Source: Loxodes magnus
Taxonomy: Eukaryota > Ciliophora > Karyorelictea > Loxodida > Loxodidae
Assembly: GCA_946699065.1 (NCBI GenBank)
Contig: CAMPDV010000135.1
Location: forward strand, 186,001-250,000
Length of the DNA: 64,000 nt
Reading direction: 5' to 3'
The position numbers were made by a program, and so were the translations under genes. Below, in pieces: positions 37,891-49,929 of this stretch; positions within the stretch are counted from its first letter, which is position 1; every line of letters starts with the position of its first letter. The notes under the pieces are model-generated. The model was given only the letters and a program-made list of their open reading frames with translations. It was not told the origin of the DNA and made no database searches.

Positions 37891-38741
37891 TCAACTGTAC
37901 ATGTCTTCATCTGAATCAATTTAAAACTGAGATAATTCTTCTTTCTCTTCAATAAGCTCATAGAATTGTTCTTCCATCTTCTTGTAATTTTTCTCCAGCT
38001 TCTCTAAACAAATTCTAAGGTCATTGTTGTCCTTTTAAAGCTATTAATTCTGTTACTATTAATTACCAAGATCCTGTGTTATTAGTGTCACACTTGAGTC
38101 ATTTAATATCAGCTTCTTTCTGTAAATACCTCCAGAGTAGTTACAATATAGCCTCCTCGATGTTCCAAATTCTTTACGGTGCTGCTCAAGCACTCTTCTT
38201 CACTTCGGACATTACCTCCAAAAATGTCCAGCCTTTTGACAACAATAGCAACGTTTTATTAAAGGTTTGAATTAAAATTTTGATTCTGTTTGCATTTTTT
38301 CAATTTCCATCTTATCTGTTTGAGGTTAGTTTTTTTTGATTGGTAATCGATTTTCTTCTTTAATTTTCTATTGGTTTGCTACTAGGTTTTTTTTAATAGT
38401 TCAAATTAGGAAGTTAAGGCTTCAATTTAAAACTAAACTTTACTTACCAAGTCTTGATCTTCCTTTTTTCTATCTTACATTAGAAGCCGATGATTCAAGT
38501 TTTCCGCCTTCAGGATCTATATTTCGGTATTCATTTTCTCAATTAATGAATAAAGCTAAATAATGTCTTGTTCGTGGGGTTTCTCAAGTTTTTTCAGTTT
38601 GCTAGGAAATTCCGTATTTCCCAATCCTTAACAGGAGTAGATTTATCTTTTTTGAATTCTTGGTTCTTGCTAGTTAACTGAGACTTAAGATTGATCTTTA
38701 AGGTTAGAATTTAAGGTTTAGTCTCCCGGGTTTTTTTCCAT
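37891..38741 (-). pseudogene. Coiled-coil / CCHC zinc-knuckle protein gene (copy C, best preserved)
   Basis: The reverse strand gives a start MEKNPGDQTLNSNLKDQ, a long coiled coil (LYSLIEKMNTEIQILKAEN), and a canonical CCHC knuckle CYCCQKAGHFWRQC with spacing C-x2-C-x4-H-x4-C. An acidic coiled C-terminus (NDLRICLEKLEKNYKKMEEQ) ends at TGA 37893-37891. CCHC knuckles bind RNA or single-stranded DNA. The order coiled coil plus knuckle is that of retroelement ORF1 or gag-like proteins, but also of some host RNA-binding proteins; I cannot choose. About one interruption of the reading frame is apparent. It is the only copy with all four zinc ligands. Confidence 0.5.
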
Positions 38742-38864
38742 TTTTTTTTATTCTTTAGCTTTAAAATTTATTATTAAACACTTTATTACGAGCCATGCTG
38801 CCTGTTATATCAATTAGAAATAGATTTATGATAATTTCATCTTTTAAAAGATAAGATTAAAAAA

Positions 38865-39830
38865 ATGCAAGACTTCAAAAGAGTTTTTCACCATCTCCTC
38901 GAAGAAGGAGAGAAAATTAGAAAAAAATATCGGGCAGTCTTCTTACACTTAACCTTAACCCTTTTTTAGCAATTTTAGCAACCTGGAATATAATAGAACT
39001 ATAAAGAACGGAAGCAGACTCAGAAAAACGCTCACGCGCTTACTCCAATGTCCAAAGTTGAGTCAAGAAAATAGGTGAAGTCAGCTTTGCACCAGGAGGT
39101 ATCAGAGTTAACCCTTGAGCTCAGATGAGCATAGAATAGCTCATTAAAGTTGTACTAAACCTCCAGGAAGAGGTCAAAAGGATAAGGAAGGACAATGAGA
39201 AGTTAAGGCAGTAACTTAATCTAGTAGAAGAAATAGAGTCAAGACTCATGTCCTAGGCAATAGAGCAAAGCGCCTTTTGAAACATATCAAAAAGTTAGAA
39301 TAGCTAATCCTAAAATTAGCTTCAGAAATAAACTGAGCTGGAGAACTGCCTCGGAAAAATAGAAGAGAAATTGTAACTTTTTAAGAAAGATTAAAGCGAA
39401 CTAGAGCTATAGAAATGGAAATAGAATGCTAAAAAGAGAACCAAACGAGGGAAATAATTAAAAATCAATAAGAAATATTTCTGCTGTGGAAGCGTATGAC
39501 ATCTTTATTGGAAGTGTTGGAAATTTTTATAGAAGCAAAGAAACTATTGGATAAAAAGAGCAACAAAGAAGAAGCCAGAATGAAAAGAATGTATTGTAAT
39601 CCGGATGGTTTAACATACAAAATCAAAATGGAGCCCAATTAAATAAAAGGAAAGAAAACCTGGGAAAACTCGAGTTTCCAATCTCGCTAAAATTGGACGA
39701 CCCAAACTTTTATATCTAACAGCAGGGAGCAAGAACTACTGTCCTGCTGAAGGATTTGAAAATCCCTAAAACAGAAAACATCAACAAACAGCATTATTAT
39801 TATTAAAAGACAAGATATATATCCAATTAC
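38865..39830 (+). pseudogene. Decayed coiled-coil / zinc-knuckle gene (copy B, opposite orientation)
   Basis: The G+C-rich island reads, on the plus strand, as a coiled coil (LQEEVKRIRKDNEKLRQQL), a Gln-rich linker, a knuckle FCCGSVWHLYWKC that lacks the first Cys position, and a Lys-rich tail. It is head-on to copy C at 37891-38741. The plus and minus copies may be an inverted pair, with short TTAAGG/CCTTAA-type similarity at their junction. Broken in about one or two places. Family uncertain, as for the other copies. Confidence 0.45.
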
Positions 39831-41497
39831 TACTATTACCCATAAATATATTTATTCCTTTTTTTATTTTGCTTAAACTTAGTAAATAAATTAAAATAAT
39901 GAAAGAAGAGATTACTATAAATGAAAAGGTATGGTAAATAGGTAGGTAGATTAATTAGAATAGATCATTAAATTGCTAAAATAAATTAAAAGCTTTAGTG
40001 AGATAGAATCAATCTTTAATATATTAATAAACTTTATTTTTTATAGAATATCTTCCTTTTTCTCTCCTTCCTAAAATTCTATAAAGTACAGCTATTATAC
40101 TTTTCTTACTCAGTTCGTAAAAAAACTATGAAATAAGAATGCATAACCATCAGCATCTAGGTAAACATGAAAAAAAAAGTTGATTTAGAATATAATTAAT
40201 ACCTTACCTCTAATCATGATATTCTTAAAAATCCCCTAAAATTATCCAAAATCAACAATAGAAACGAAAAAAACCTTTTAACTGTCACTATGTTTATGTT
40301 AAAATCAAATTTTTAGCAATCTTTTAAAGCAAAAAAAATTAAATTAGAGCAGCACTGAGAAATTAAGTATAAGTTTTTCTTTGATATATATATACAAAAT
40401 AAAAATCTAAAATTAAAGTATTTCTAAGTGTAACATAATTTACTAAAATGTTTAGTTACTTGAATTGTTTTAGTTAGGTTTAAGCAAAATTATCATATAT
40501 TCGTATCTTTTAATCTTTATATGTCATAGCTTCTATAAATATTTGGGAAGAAAATCTATCTAATTAGGAAGAAATTTTTTGATTTAGATTAGGGTTTTAT
40601 AAGTACTTACCGATAAGTTTTCAAAAGCAGGATTTGCAAAAGAATTAAGATCTCTAAATCAACTTTCAAACATAATTTTGAGGAAAAACCAAAGAGAAGA
40701 TACTAAAACATTGAATAGTTTGATTTTTAAAAGAAATTTAAGAGAGAACAAAGCTAAAAATATCAATAAGCATATCATACATAAATAAGTTATTAATAAT
40801 AAAAATATAGGAGCATGGAGTTAAATAAACACCATTTTTACACAGAGATAAACTTACAAACAGATTGATATCTCCTTAAATAATTTCTCATAAGGTTACT
40901 TTATTTATTTTATATTTTGAAAACAAACTACTACTTGAAATATTATCAAATTAAATAATTAATTTCATTAGCTTTAAAAGTAAGGAGAAATTATTTTAAC
41001 TTTAGCATGAAGAATTAACATATGCTTATCCTTAATATAAAGAATATAATAGTACTACATAATTAAACTAAGGCTTAGTTATAAAGCTAGAACTAGTTTA
41101 ATCATATTGATATGATATAATATTAGTTAATCTAAACCTTATATTTATAGAGGTATTAAAGCGTTAATATTTTACTATAATTTAAACTTTACTCAAGATT
41201 TTATAAATCCTTAATATTTTTGCTTAATAGTCTAATCTCAAAAACAACATAGAGAATAAAAAACTTTAAGTAGAAAAATCCGCTAAGAATATCTTATTGT
41301 AAAGATTAAAAATTGTTATGATATTAAATAATTCCTTCAGATCTTGCTTTAAGATTATAAGCTTCCTTATTATATTTTCTGCTTAAAAAGAGTAAAAAAT
41401 TATTGAAAATATCATCATAATCTGAAGTTAAAGAACTAATTTATTGAGTCATTAAGTTAATAAGATTCCTAATAAAATTTTATATTAAGATAATTGT
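39831..41497. other. AT-rich stretch without a recognised gene
   Basis: No convincing protein-like frame. A slightly richer patch at about 40540-40780 reads on the reverse strand as short hydrophobic pieces but could not be assigned. Confidence 0.4.
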
Positions 41498-42987
41498 ATG
41501 ATTATTAATAACATTAGCTTTCAATCACATATATCCATTATGAAGAAGGAAATGTTTACTAAATTTAATAATACTGATTATAAGATTTTTTGATTTAGTG
41601 ATTTAATAATCAGAATGTATTTTAAAGAATCATAATATAGTAAAAAGATTTATTTTTTTAATTATTTACTTTAGCAACTAATTAGTTTTCTTCTTTTATC
41701 TATAACTTTTTATCTTTAGATCCTATTTAATTTAAATAGCTATTATCTCATAATTTATATGCTTAAATACAATCTTCACAATTTAAAAAGTTGTATGAGA
41801 GTTAAAGTAATTTAAATAATTTAGAACTATAAAAAGGCTTGATATCTTTAATCTTAATCTATATAAAAATTAGATAGAAATTTGATGCCTATCAACTATC
41901 TCCTTATACTCTATACTAAGATTTATTATATCTTAAATTTAAAGGCTTATACTTTGATTTTTCATTAAGTTGCTTTATTATTTTGAAACATATTCTTGTA
42001 CTTTTAACTTTAAAGACACTTCGTTTACATATAGTAGAAAATATTTGATAGGCTTATCTTTATTAGGAATTTGGCTTTTAGAGAAATCCCTTTATCAATA
42101 ATTTCAATCAAATCTTATTGTCGTTACTTTTTTATATCATATTACTTTAAAATTCCTAATCAAGTCTGCAAATATTAGCCTTCGAAGATTTTATCAAAGT
42201 TAGAATAATTTTATCCAAAGATAATAAAGCTGAATAATATACGAATAGATGTGCATTGAGTTTTATTTGAAAACTAGAGAAAGATGTGAGCATCTATAAA
42301 TAGCAATTATCTCATTTATATATTTTTTATTGCATTTAGTGTAGTTAATATAAGGAAAAATGCTTTAACCTTTGTCTATTTGGTATTTGGCTTTATGAAG
42401 TTATAGTGAATGCGCTCCTTTAGATACTTTCTTTAATAGTTACTATTTTATTTCTATTCCAAGTACTTGCTATTTCTTTGCTATTTAAGGAAGAAAATAA
42501 AAATTTCTAGTAGATACTAAGTTAATTAACATTTACCTTTTGGAAGTAGGACAAATCACTTTAGAAGACCGAAAATGATAGTTATGAGTAAATGGCTAGG
42601 TAGAAACAAACAAAAATAAAGCTACCATTAAGAAATTAGAAATTAAAAGGGCAAGCACTAAGTCAGAAATTTGAAATTGTACATAAAATGACTAATTAAC
42701 TAGAAAAATTTTTAAAAGCTAAGGTAAAAGCTAAACAATTCATCTAGTTACCCTTATATAGCAGCCTTCTATGTCTTATATCTTACTCAAATTATCGAAC
42801 TTGAAGAAAATGTATAAGGAAAGAGTAAGAATACTAAAAATTAATTGATTAAGGTCAGATTAAAATAAGAAAAAGTTAAAAGCTTTCAAAAGTAATTTTA
42901 GTTAGATTTCTGAAATTATTTTTAGCATTCCATAAATAAAAAATAGCAAACTAAAGATAATTCGAAAAAGTTTAAAACATCTAATGA
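41498..42987 (+). CDS. Multi-pass membrane protein, family uncertain
   Basis: The N-terminal part from ATG 41498 contains YKIFWFSDLIIRMYFKESQY and a first membrane segment (LISFLLLSITFYLQIL). The rest lies in a neighbouring frame from about 41700 and ends at TGA 42985-42987. It contains membrane segments GLISLILIYIKI, CFIILKHILVLLTLKTL, ILLSLLFYIILL and LIVTILFLFQVLAISLLF, and a charged cytoplasmic tail. A soluble stretch, AFEDFIKVRIILSKDNKAEQ, sits between helices. The general plan (helices, helical soluble part, helices, C-tail) resembles the large ciliate membrane families related to TmcB-like proteins, but I cannot confirm that. The frame change near 41.7 kb is either a short intron or an indel that makes this a pseudogene. 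Confidence 0.4.
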
Positions 42988-45900
42988 AATTTTACTAAAA
43001 TTACCGTATAAATATTATAATAGCTTTAATTAAATAACTAAAGAGTAATTCTATCTAATTATAAGACTTAGAATAAAAAAGATTATAAAAGAATGATAAT
43101 ATAATATTAAATCAAAGAATGGTGAAATTAGGATAAAAAGGAGAAAAATAAGATAAAATTTCAAGATATTAGCAAGAATAACTATAAAAAATGCCTTTAA
43201 GATGCAGAGATAGACTTATAAGACATTTTATAAATTATCTTAAAATTTTTTGCAACTATTAAGCTTCATAATTCTATTGCCAAACGCAAGATATTATTTA
43301 ATCAAGGAAAAAAATTGGAAAACTGCAAAAATCTTTGGTATTCAGCTTGCAATTTTCAATCTTCTAAAATGGAGCTAAACTCATAACTTTGAGATTTTAA
43401 TTTTAGTAATTTTCTTAATAAGGATAAGGCTCTAATACACAATGCTGAAATTTAGATAGATTTAATTGTTATTCTCTAACATTAAGAGTTTTAGTTTAAT
43501 TAGATATTAGAAATAGAATTTTTGATAAATTTGTATGCAACCTGACTAAGTAATAGTAGTAAAATAATTATCTATATACTTAAATAAGAGCTAAAAGTTA
43601 TTTAATTAAAAGATTTATCTAATGTTATAAGCTGTTTATTTATACTAGTGTAGAACGAAAGTAATTTGATATTCATTATTTTTTTAATAGTTAAATTAAA
43701 GTGGAATGATAAAAGAGTGTTCTGCTCTAATTTATTACACTTTTCATAAAAATCTAATTTTATTTGATTTCTTGTAAGATGAAATAATCTAAATACTTTC
43801 ATTCTGTTTAATTTCTAATTTAGCTAATAAATAAAATAGGTTCTTATTTGAATTTTTATTTAGCTAATTAACTTTATACTTTACTTTTAATTCTAAGACT
43901 TATATATTAATTATCATAATAATAATTAAGATTTTCATTTATTTTTGTAATTAATAAATAGATATTAAGATATGTAGCTTTAGTTTTTTCTTATTCATTT
44001 AATATACAAATCTATTGTGATTATAGGAACAAGAGGAGTCAATCTTTCCTAAAGTTAATTTTTCTGCCTAATTATAGTCAATATATTTACTTTTATTAGC
44101 AACTTAAACACTTAAATGAAAAACATTCTTATAATGAAAAATTTTAGAGTTCTACTTGATAAAATAGGATAAATATACTTGTTTAGAAGTAAGGATTAAA
44201 ACCTTAAAATATCTCAAATATACTAATTTAAAAGCTTAAGCTTTCCTTTATAAAGATATAATAGTACTTTAAAATTAATAAAAGCTAATTACCTTACTTT
44301 GCTTAAGCTTTTATAATGCATAAGCCAAGCTAGAATAATCTGATATAGTCTAATTAAGAATAAAGTAATATTGTAATTAACTAACTATAAGTCTTCTTAA
44401 TCAAAAGCTTACCTTTTAATTAGGATTCTTGCTTTATGTAGCTAGAGTACCCTCTATATAGCTATTAGCTTTTATTCTATACAACTCATTAAGTACTAAA
44501 TCTAATACCCTTAGCTATTGTATATTATATTACAAAAGTGTCTATATTAAACTAAGTAATTCAAAACTGCTTAAGGAGATACTTGGTCCTATAGTAATAG
44601 TTAAATGCCTAATTAACTTAATTGGCAGAGCATTTATAATTAGTAAGCACAGCTAGTTAAATGCTCTAAGATTAAATCTATAGTAGCTAAATTGAAATTA
44701 GCATACATTAAGATATAATTAAGCGAAACATTCAGAAGATGCGCTATTCCTAATAATTTTACTTCTACTACAGCAATAGTTAGGCATCTATTATACCCAT
44801 ACTAATACTATAAATCTTAAATACTAATTTTAGTTTCACTTTCTAATTTAAGAGAAAAGCATTATTTAGATAGCAATAGAAAATGGAAAGCTGCTTTAAT
44901 AAATTAAAGAAGATAAAATAAACTAAGTAAAAATAAAATGACAAGATAGGATTAGCAAGGCATCTAATTATGTTTTAATATAAGAAATAGGAAAAACTAA
45001 AAGTATAAAAGCTTTTCAGGGCCATATAACTAAAAATGTATTACTCAGCTTATACTTAAGTAATGCACAATTAATTAAGAATAAGGCTGTTTATTTATTT
45101 CCAATTTATATATGTTAAGATAATAGAATATCGTTATTTACTTATATAAAGGCTTAACCTTTAAGCTTCTTATACCAGGCTGTATATATTTGATTTCCTT
45201 TAGATAAATAGACAGTTAAATAAGTGTAATAGTATGCTGTAAGTATCATCTAGTAAGCAAAAGAGATAAATTAAGAATAAAGATAACTCAATTATATTAA
45301 CATTTTAGGCTATATAGTAGGAAATTATGCTTATAAGTATGAATTGTTATTAGTAATCAGCAACTGCTTTATTAATCATTCAGAGCAAATAAGTCTTTAA
45401 AGCTGAAGAAGTATTAAATTAAATAGGTAAGGAAGTGTTGTATTTTTATTGTAAGATTTATAAAGGAATAAAAATAACAAAGAATTAAATGAATAGATAG
45501 ATAGATCTATTAGAGTTAAATAAGAGAGTAGCTAAATTAAATAACAGTGCTAATATTTATCAAAGATAAATAATAATTGATGTATGTTGTTAAGTGATAT
45601 GATGCTTAAAAATAATTGTTGTAGTATACTTTAAATGCCTTCAATTTATTAACTTTATTTTCTATGGATACCTTTGCTAATAAATAAACTGAAAGCTAAA
45701 TTGAGTAATAAAGCAAATAGTTATAATAGAACTAATTTATACTAAATAGGTAATTAAAGAATAAAGCTATGTTAGAAAGTGCTTACTATAATTCAGACTT
45801 ATTTTACTTAAATTATTTAAATTAGAAAAGCTTATTTTATATTATATTATTTATGTAGATAAATTTAAATTCTAGGAATCATAAAAACTTATATTGCTAG

Positions 45901-47599
45901 TAGTTTCCTATTTTAATTCTTAAATCTAGAAAGCTTTATTTTTAAGCTTTAAACAGTTTGGGAGAAAGCTAAAGGATCTGTAGTAAATTGCAAGAAAACC
46001 TAGAATATTGCATGATTATTCCCAAAAGCTTGAGAATAATCAATCAAATTAGATAACCATATTGCTCTATAAGTAAAAGAATCCTTTATAACTAAGATAA
46101 AAATAATTAATGTAAAAGGATATTGGACAAGTTTCAGCTTAGAGACTAAAGATTAAGTTAAAGACTATTAATAAAACAAAAAAGAATAATCATTATAGAG
46201 GCCTAAGCATTTACTTTTCTCCTGTTTACTAAAAAGCAAAAATAGGAAAGTGATTAAAATCGCTTAGATATATAAGATAAGTTTAAATAACCTTCAAATA
46301 AATATAATTAAATTAAACTTTCATTAATATAACAATTTAGACTGCTAAAGATAGACGTAGCATATTTAATTATCCTCTAGCTATTAGAAAGTGTAAGAGA
46401 GATACTTGGAATGTCTATCTTATATATTATGTAGTCCAAATTTAGACTTTGAATATTATGCTTAATAAAAGGGGAGCTAAGTTTAAGATTTATTATTTGA
46501 TAAATGCTATTTAATTAAAGTTCTTATTAAGAAGATATATCTAATTTTAAATCTTTGACTATATTAAAATTGACCTTCAAAGGGTAATTTACTTGATAAA
46601 GCCAATAGTTAAGCAAGATTCGGACAGTAATGATGACTCAATGTAGCAAAAGTAAGAATAAAATATACTTATAATATAAAGGCTATTATAATTAAAAATT
46701 ATTTAGCTAAATACTTTATGCTATACATTACATTATTAATCAGCTCAATTTTTTAATATTTAAATTAATTAATTTAAAAGAGTAGTAGATTAAGAAATCT
46801 ATTCTCTTTAGTTCAAATCTTAGAACTACCTAACCAAGTAAAATTAAGTTTAATAGACTGCTATCTCAAACAAATTAAAAAAGAGAAGCATTTAATTGGA
46901 AAATTTCTATAAATAGTGCTAGTAAATATAAAAGAGATATAATAACTTTAATTTATGCTAGTGCTTTAAGAATTAAATTTTATAAAATTAATAGACTATA
47001 ACTTTATATTTTGCACTGGAAAAGTATGAATTAAATAGACATTTGAACAGTGGAAAGGAAGAAATTAATTTAAAATTAGCATATCTCTTCATTTGTAGTT
47101 TAGCGAATTTATTATAAGGCTAAAGAACAAATTATTATGAAAATGAAGGTAATTATAAAAATAATCCTTTAAATAAATCTTAAAATATAGTTAAAGATCC
47201 TTTTATTTTAATTTATAATATCCTTTACCTTTAAAAAAATTAAAAACACCTTTCATTGCAGATAAATTCAAAAAAGCAAAGTTCTTTATGAAAGTACTAT
47301 ATTATTATACTCAAATGGTCTTGCTTATAAATATAAGCCAAAGCATCTTTTATAACTCAATCTAAAAATAGTGAAAGGTAGAAATAGGATAAAATTATTA
47401 AAAGTACTCTATAGAAAGAAAAATTTTGAATGTGATTTAGGAATATTATATCAATATAATTTGATAACTTTAGAAATTCCTTTTATATAAATATTTCTAA
47501 TACCACTCTTCATTTCTTTAAGTTTTGATAGAGTATTGAAAGAAATAAAATTATAAACAGATAATAAATTTATAGACAAAAGCTATAGTACTTTATTTT
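42988..47599. other. Long AT-rich stretch without a recognised gene
   Basis: About 4.6 kb of low-complexity A/T-rich sequence. I found no protein-like frame of useful length on either strand, no tRNA-like element and no long repeat. The right end merges into the upstream part of duplication unit 2. Confidence 0.45.
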
Positions 47600-47820
47600 A
47601 AAATTGGAAAATGAAGTCATTTAGAACTATGAATAGGTTTATAAATATATGGGATATTTAAAAATTGGTTAAGCTTTATGAAAAGCTTTTAATTCTCAAC
47701 TACAACTACTATCCTAATTTAGTGTGATGCAACAATTTATAATATTTGCTTTTAAATTTTTAAATTCCCAAGACAGTTTTTATAAATAATATTAGCAATT
47801 TAAAAGAAAACCTAAAACCA

Positions 47821-47848
47821 CAAAGCATAAAGCATAAAGCATAAAGCT
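47821..47848. repeat. Short tandem repeat of a 7-base unit
   Basis: Tandem copies of an AAGCATA-type unit, about three and a half repeats. It lies where unit 1 has the Lys/Ala-rich N-terminus of the USP-like gene, so it marks slippage at the decayed 5' end of the unit 2 copy. Confidence 0.7.
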
Positions 47849-48900
47849 AAAAAAGAAAAGAAAAGATAGAAATGCTAACTAGGATTTGAGAAAAAGATTC
47901 CAATACGAAAGAATAGAAATAAACTATAAAAATCAATTTTTGCTTGCCTTTTACGTGAGAGATTAATAGAAGAAAGTTTACTAGAAGATCATAAACAGAC
48001 TCAATAATTATCCTGTAAGAAATGCAAATAGCTAATATATGCTGAAAAAAATCTAAAAATGCTCAATTGCATTTGCCAGAGCAACCTAAAATAAAAAGTT
48101 TAGTAAAAGATTTTGAGAAACCATAAAATATCGATACACAAAATCGCCTCTCTAAATATTTATTAGAATATGAATCAAAAATAAATTGATAAGAATAGGC
48201 AATTTCCTTTTTCAATCATTTCTTAAGAAATTTTGCTTTAAAGTTTTCTTCTTGAACAATATGTGTGGACTAGGCATTAAGTGAACTTGAAAGAAAAAAG
48301 TCAGAAATTATATAGGGATTTAAGATGACTCAAAGTTATACTGTCAAGCTTTTTCAGTCCAAGCAAACTGAAAGATAATATTGCTTTTCTTGTGATTATA
48401 CAAAATCTGAAAGGGCAAAGTAGATATCTATAGACGGTTTTCTTTCAATTTCAATAGAAATCTATCAAAATGAAAATAAAAAATAAATATCCAAAAATGA
48501 TTGATAAGAACTTGAAAGAAAAATTAGATTACAAATGTGAAAATTGATAATGCTAGGAAAGGCAAGTATAAAAATAGATTCTTTAGATATTAACGACTAT
48601 TAGAAAATATAATGGTCCCCATATATTAGAGAATTAAATTACAAAATTAATAAGAAGATCTTAATACTTGAAAACTTCAAAGTATTCTGATAGAACTGCT
48701 CTATGAAATTTTCGCTCTTTACAATTGTAGTGGACTAAATTTCGGTCATTTTACTTTTGAAAATGAGTATCTTTTTGTGATAAATGCATTATATACATTA
48801 AAATTAGTATGAAGAACAAGTTTATATAATTCTTAGTTTGCATGAAACCTTGAACGGTCTATTAGTTTTATAAATTTATTTTAGATGATATTTTCAGAGC
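47830..48900 (+). pseudogene. Decayed copy of the USP-like gene
   Basis: The DNA aligns along its length with 6870-8020. Examples are GCTAACTAGGATTTGAGAAA against GCTAACTAAAACTTGAGAAA near the start, and TTAAGATGACTCAA near 48320. It carries many small insertions and deletions, so no single frame spans it. The Cys-box region (about 48120-48165) no longer encodes the FCYINSLFQ motif and the nucleophile Cys is lost. The ATG context of unit 1 is not recognisable. It is a dead paralog left after the segmental duplication. Confidence 0.75.
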
Positions 48901-49639
48901 CTCTCTTCTGCTGATCAAATAATATAAATTTAATAGATATAATTAAATATTGCTTAAGTATAATATTTTGGAATTTTAGTACTTTAATTAGGTTTATTTA
49001 ATATTAAACTAAATGAATTTTATTAATAGACATGATAAAATCTTAGATATCTAAAAAAGCACAATATAAAGGATTTAAGCTTTTCTATTTCAACAGCATT
49101 AAAAAATATATAATATTAATAAAATAATAAGCTTTTATAACTTCAATAAGTTTATAAATTACTAGTCATCTTATTTCCTAAATCAATTTAAATACATTCA
49201 AGTAAATGTTTAAACTTTTTTAGAAGTGTTCTCTATTTAAATTAAGTCAGATTTACGTTTTTTAGTGTTTTGGTTAAGCCATAACTAAATAAATATCTAA
49301 AACTTGCAAATAAAATTTCTTAATCAAAAGATTGTATAAATTAGATACTTAATCTTTTAGATTGAATCGATGATAAATAAAGCTGATAAAAAAACACTTG
49401 ACTAATAACTCATTCTGCAGATAAAGTATCTTAGTCTTGGATATTTTGCAATAGTCTGTCTTTATCTTACCCATTAATCTTTCTTTGACTTAGTTTATTC
49501 TTAATACTTAAAAAATTCCTTACTAGAATAGTTGGGCTTTAAAAATACTTATTCTACATAGAAGGTAATTTATAAATGAAGGTATTTCTATAGCTATTCT
49601 GAAGTCTGAAAATTTAGTCTTTTTATGATTTATAAAAAT
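48901..49639. other. AT-rich spacer of unit 2
   Basis: Corresponds roughly to 8025-8780 of unit 1 but is poorly alignable. No gene was seen. Confidence 0.4.
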
Positions 49640-49840
49640 TAGTTAAGTGCTATATGATCAAGCATCACTTCACCATCATTTTAGCAGATTTTGCTTTTTT
49701 AATGCAGATATATCTTATCCAAATATTGCTAAACCAACGCAATTTGTGACTTCACTGGATGCAGAGACTTGTCATCGTAAAGAGTATCCACAAAATCTTA
49801 TGACAGAAGAAAAAAGTTTGATTAAATTGTTTCATTAAGT
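49640..49840. other. Compositionally distinct patch specific to unit 2
   Basis: About 200 bases with more even base composition than the flanks and no equivalent in unit 1. The plus strand is open from ATG 49647 to TAA 49836-49838 with no internal TAA, TAG or TGA (includes SYPNIAKPTQFVTSLDAETC). This is striking in a genome whose genes are packed with TAA/TAG. It may be an inserted fragment of organellar, bacterial or other standard-code DNA. No family is recognised. Confidence 0.4.
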
Positions 49841-49929
49841 ATCTTGACAAGCGTAAAATAAATAAAAGAGGAAAAGATTTTTGATAACATATAGATAGTT
49901 ATAGTTTTATTATCTATTAGGTATCTTTA

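Noticed and set aside
38433-38447. A 15-base GTAAGTAAAGTTTAG string on the minus strand inside zinc-knuckle copy C
   Set aside because: Length and ends fit heterotrich-type tiny introns, but removal does not change frame and nothing else supports splicing.
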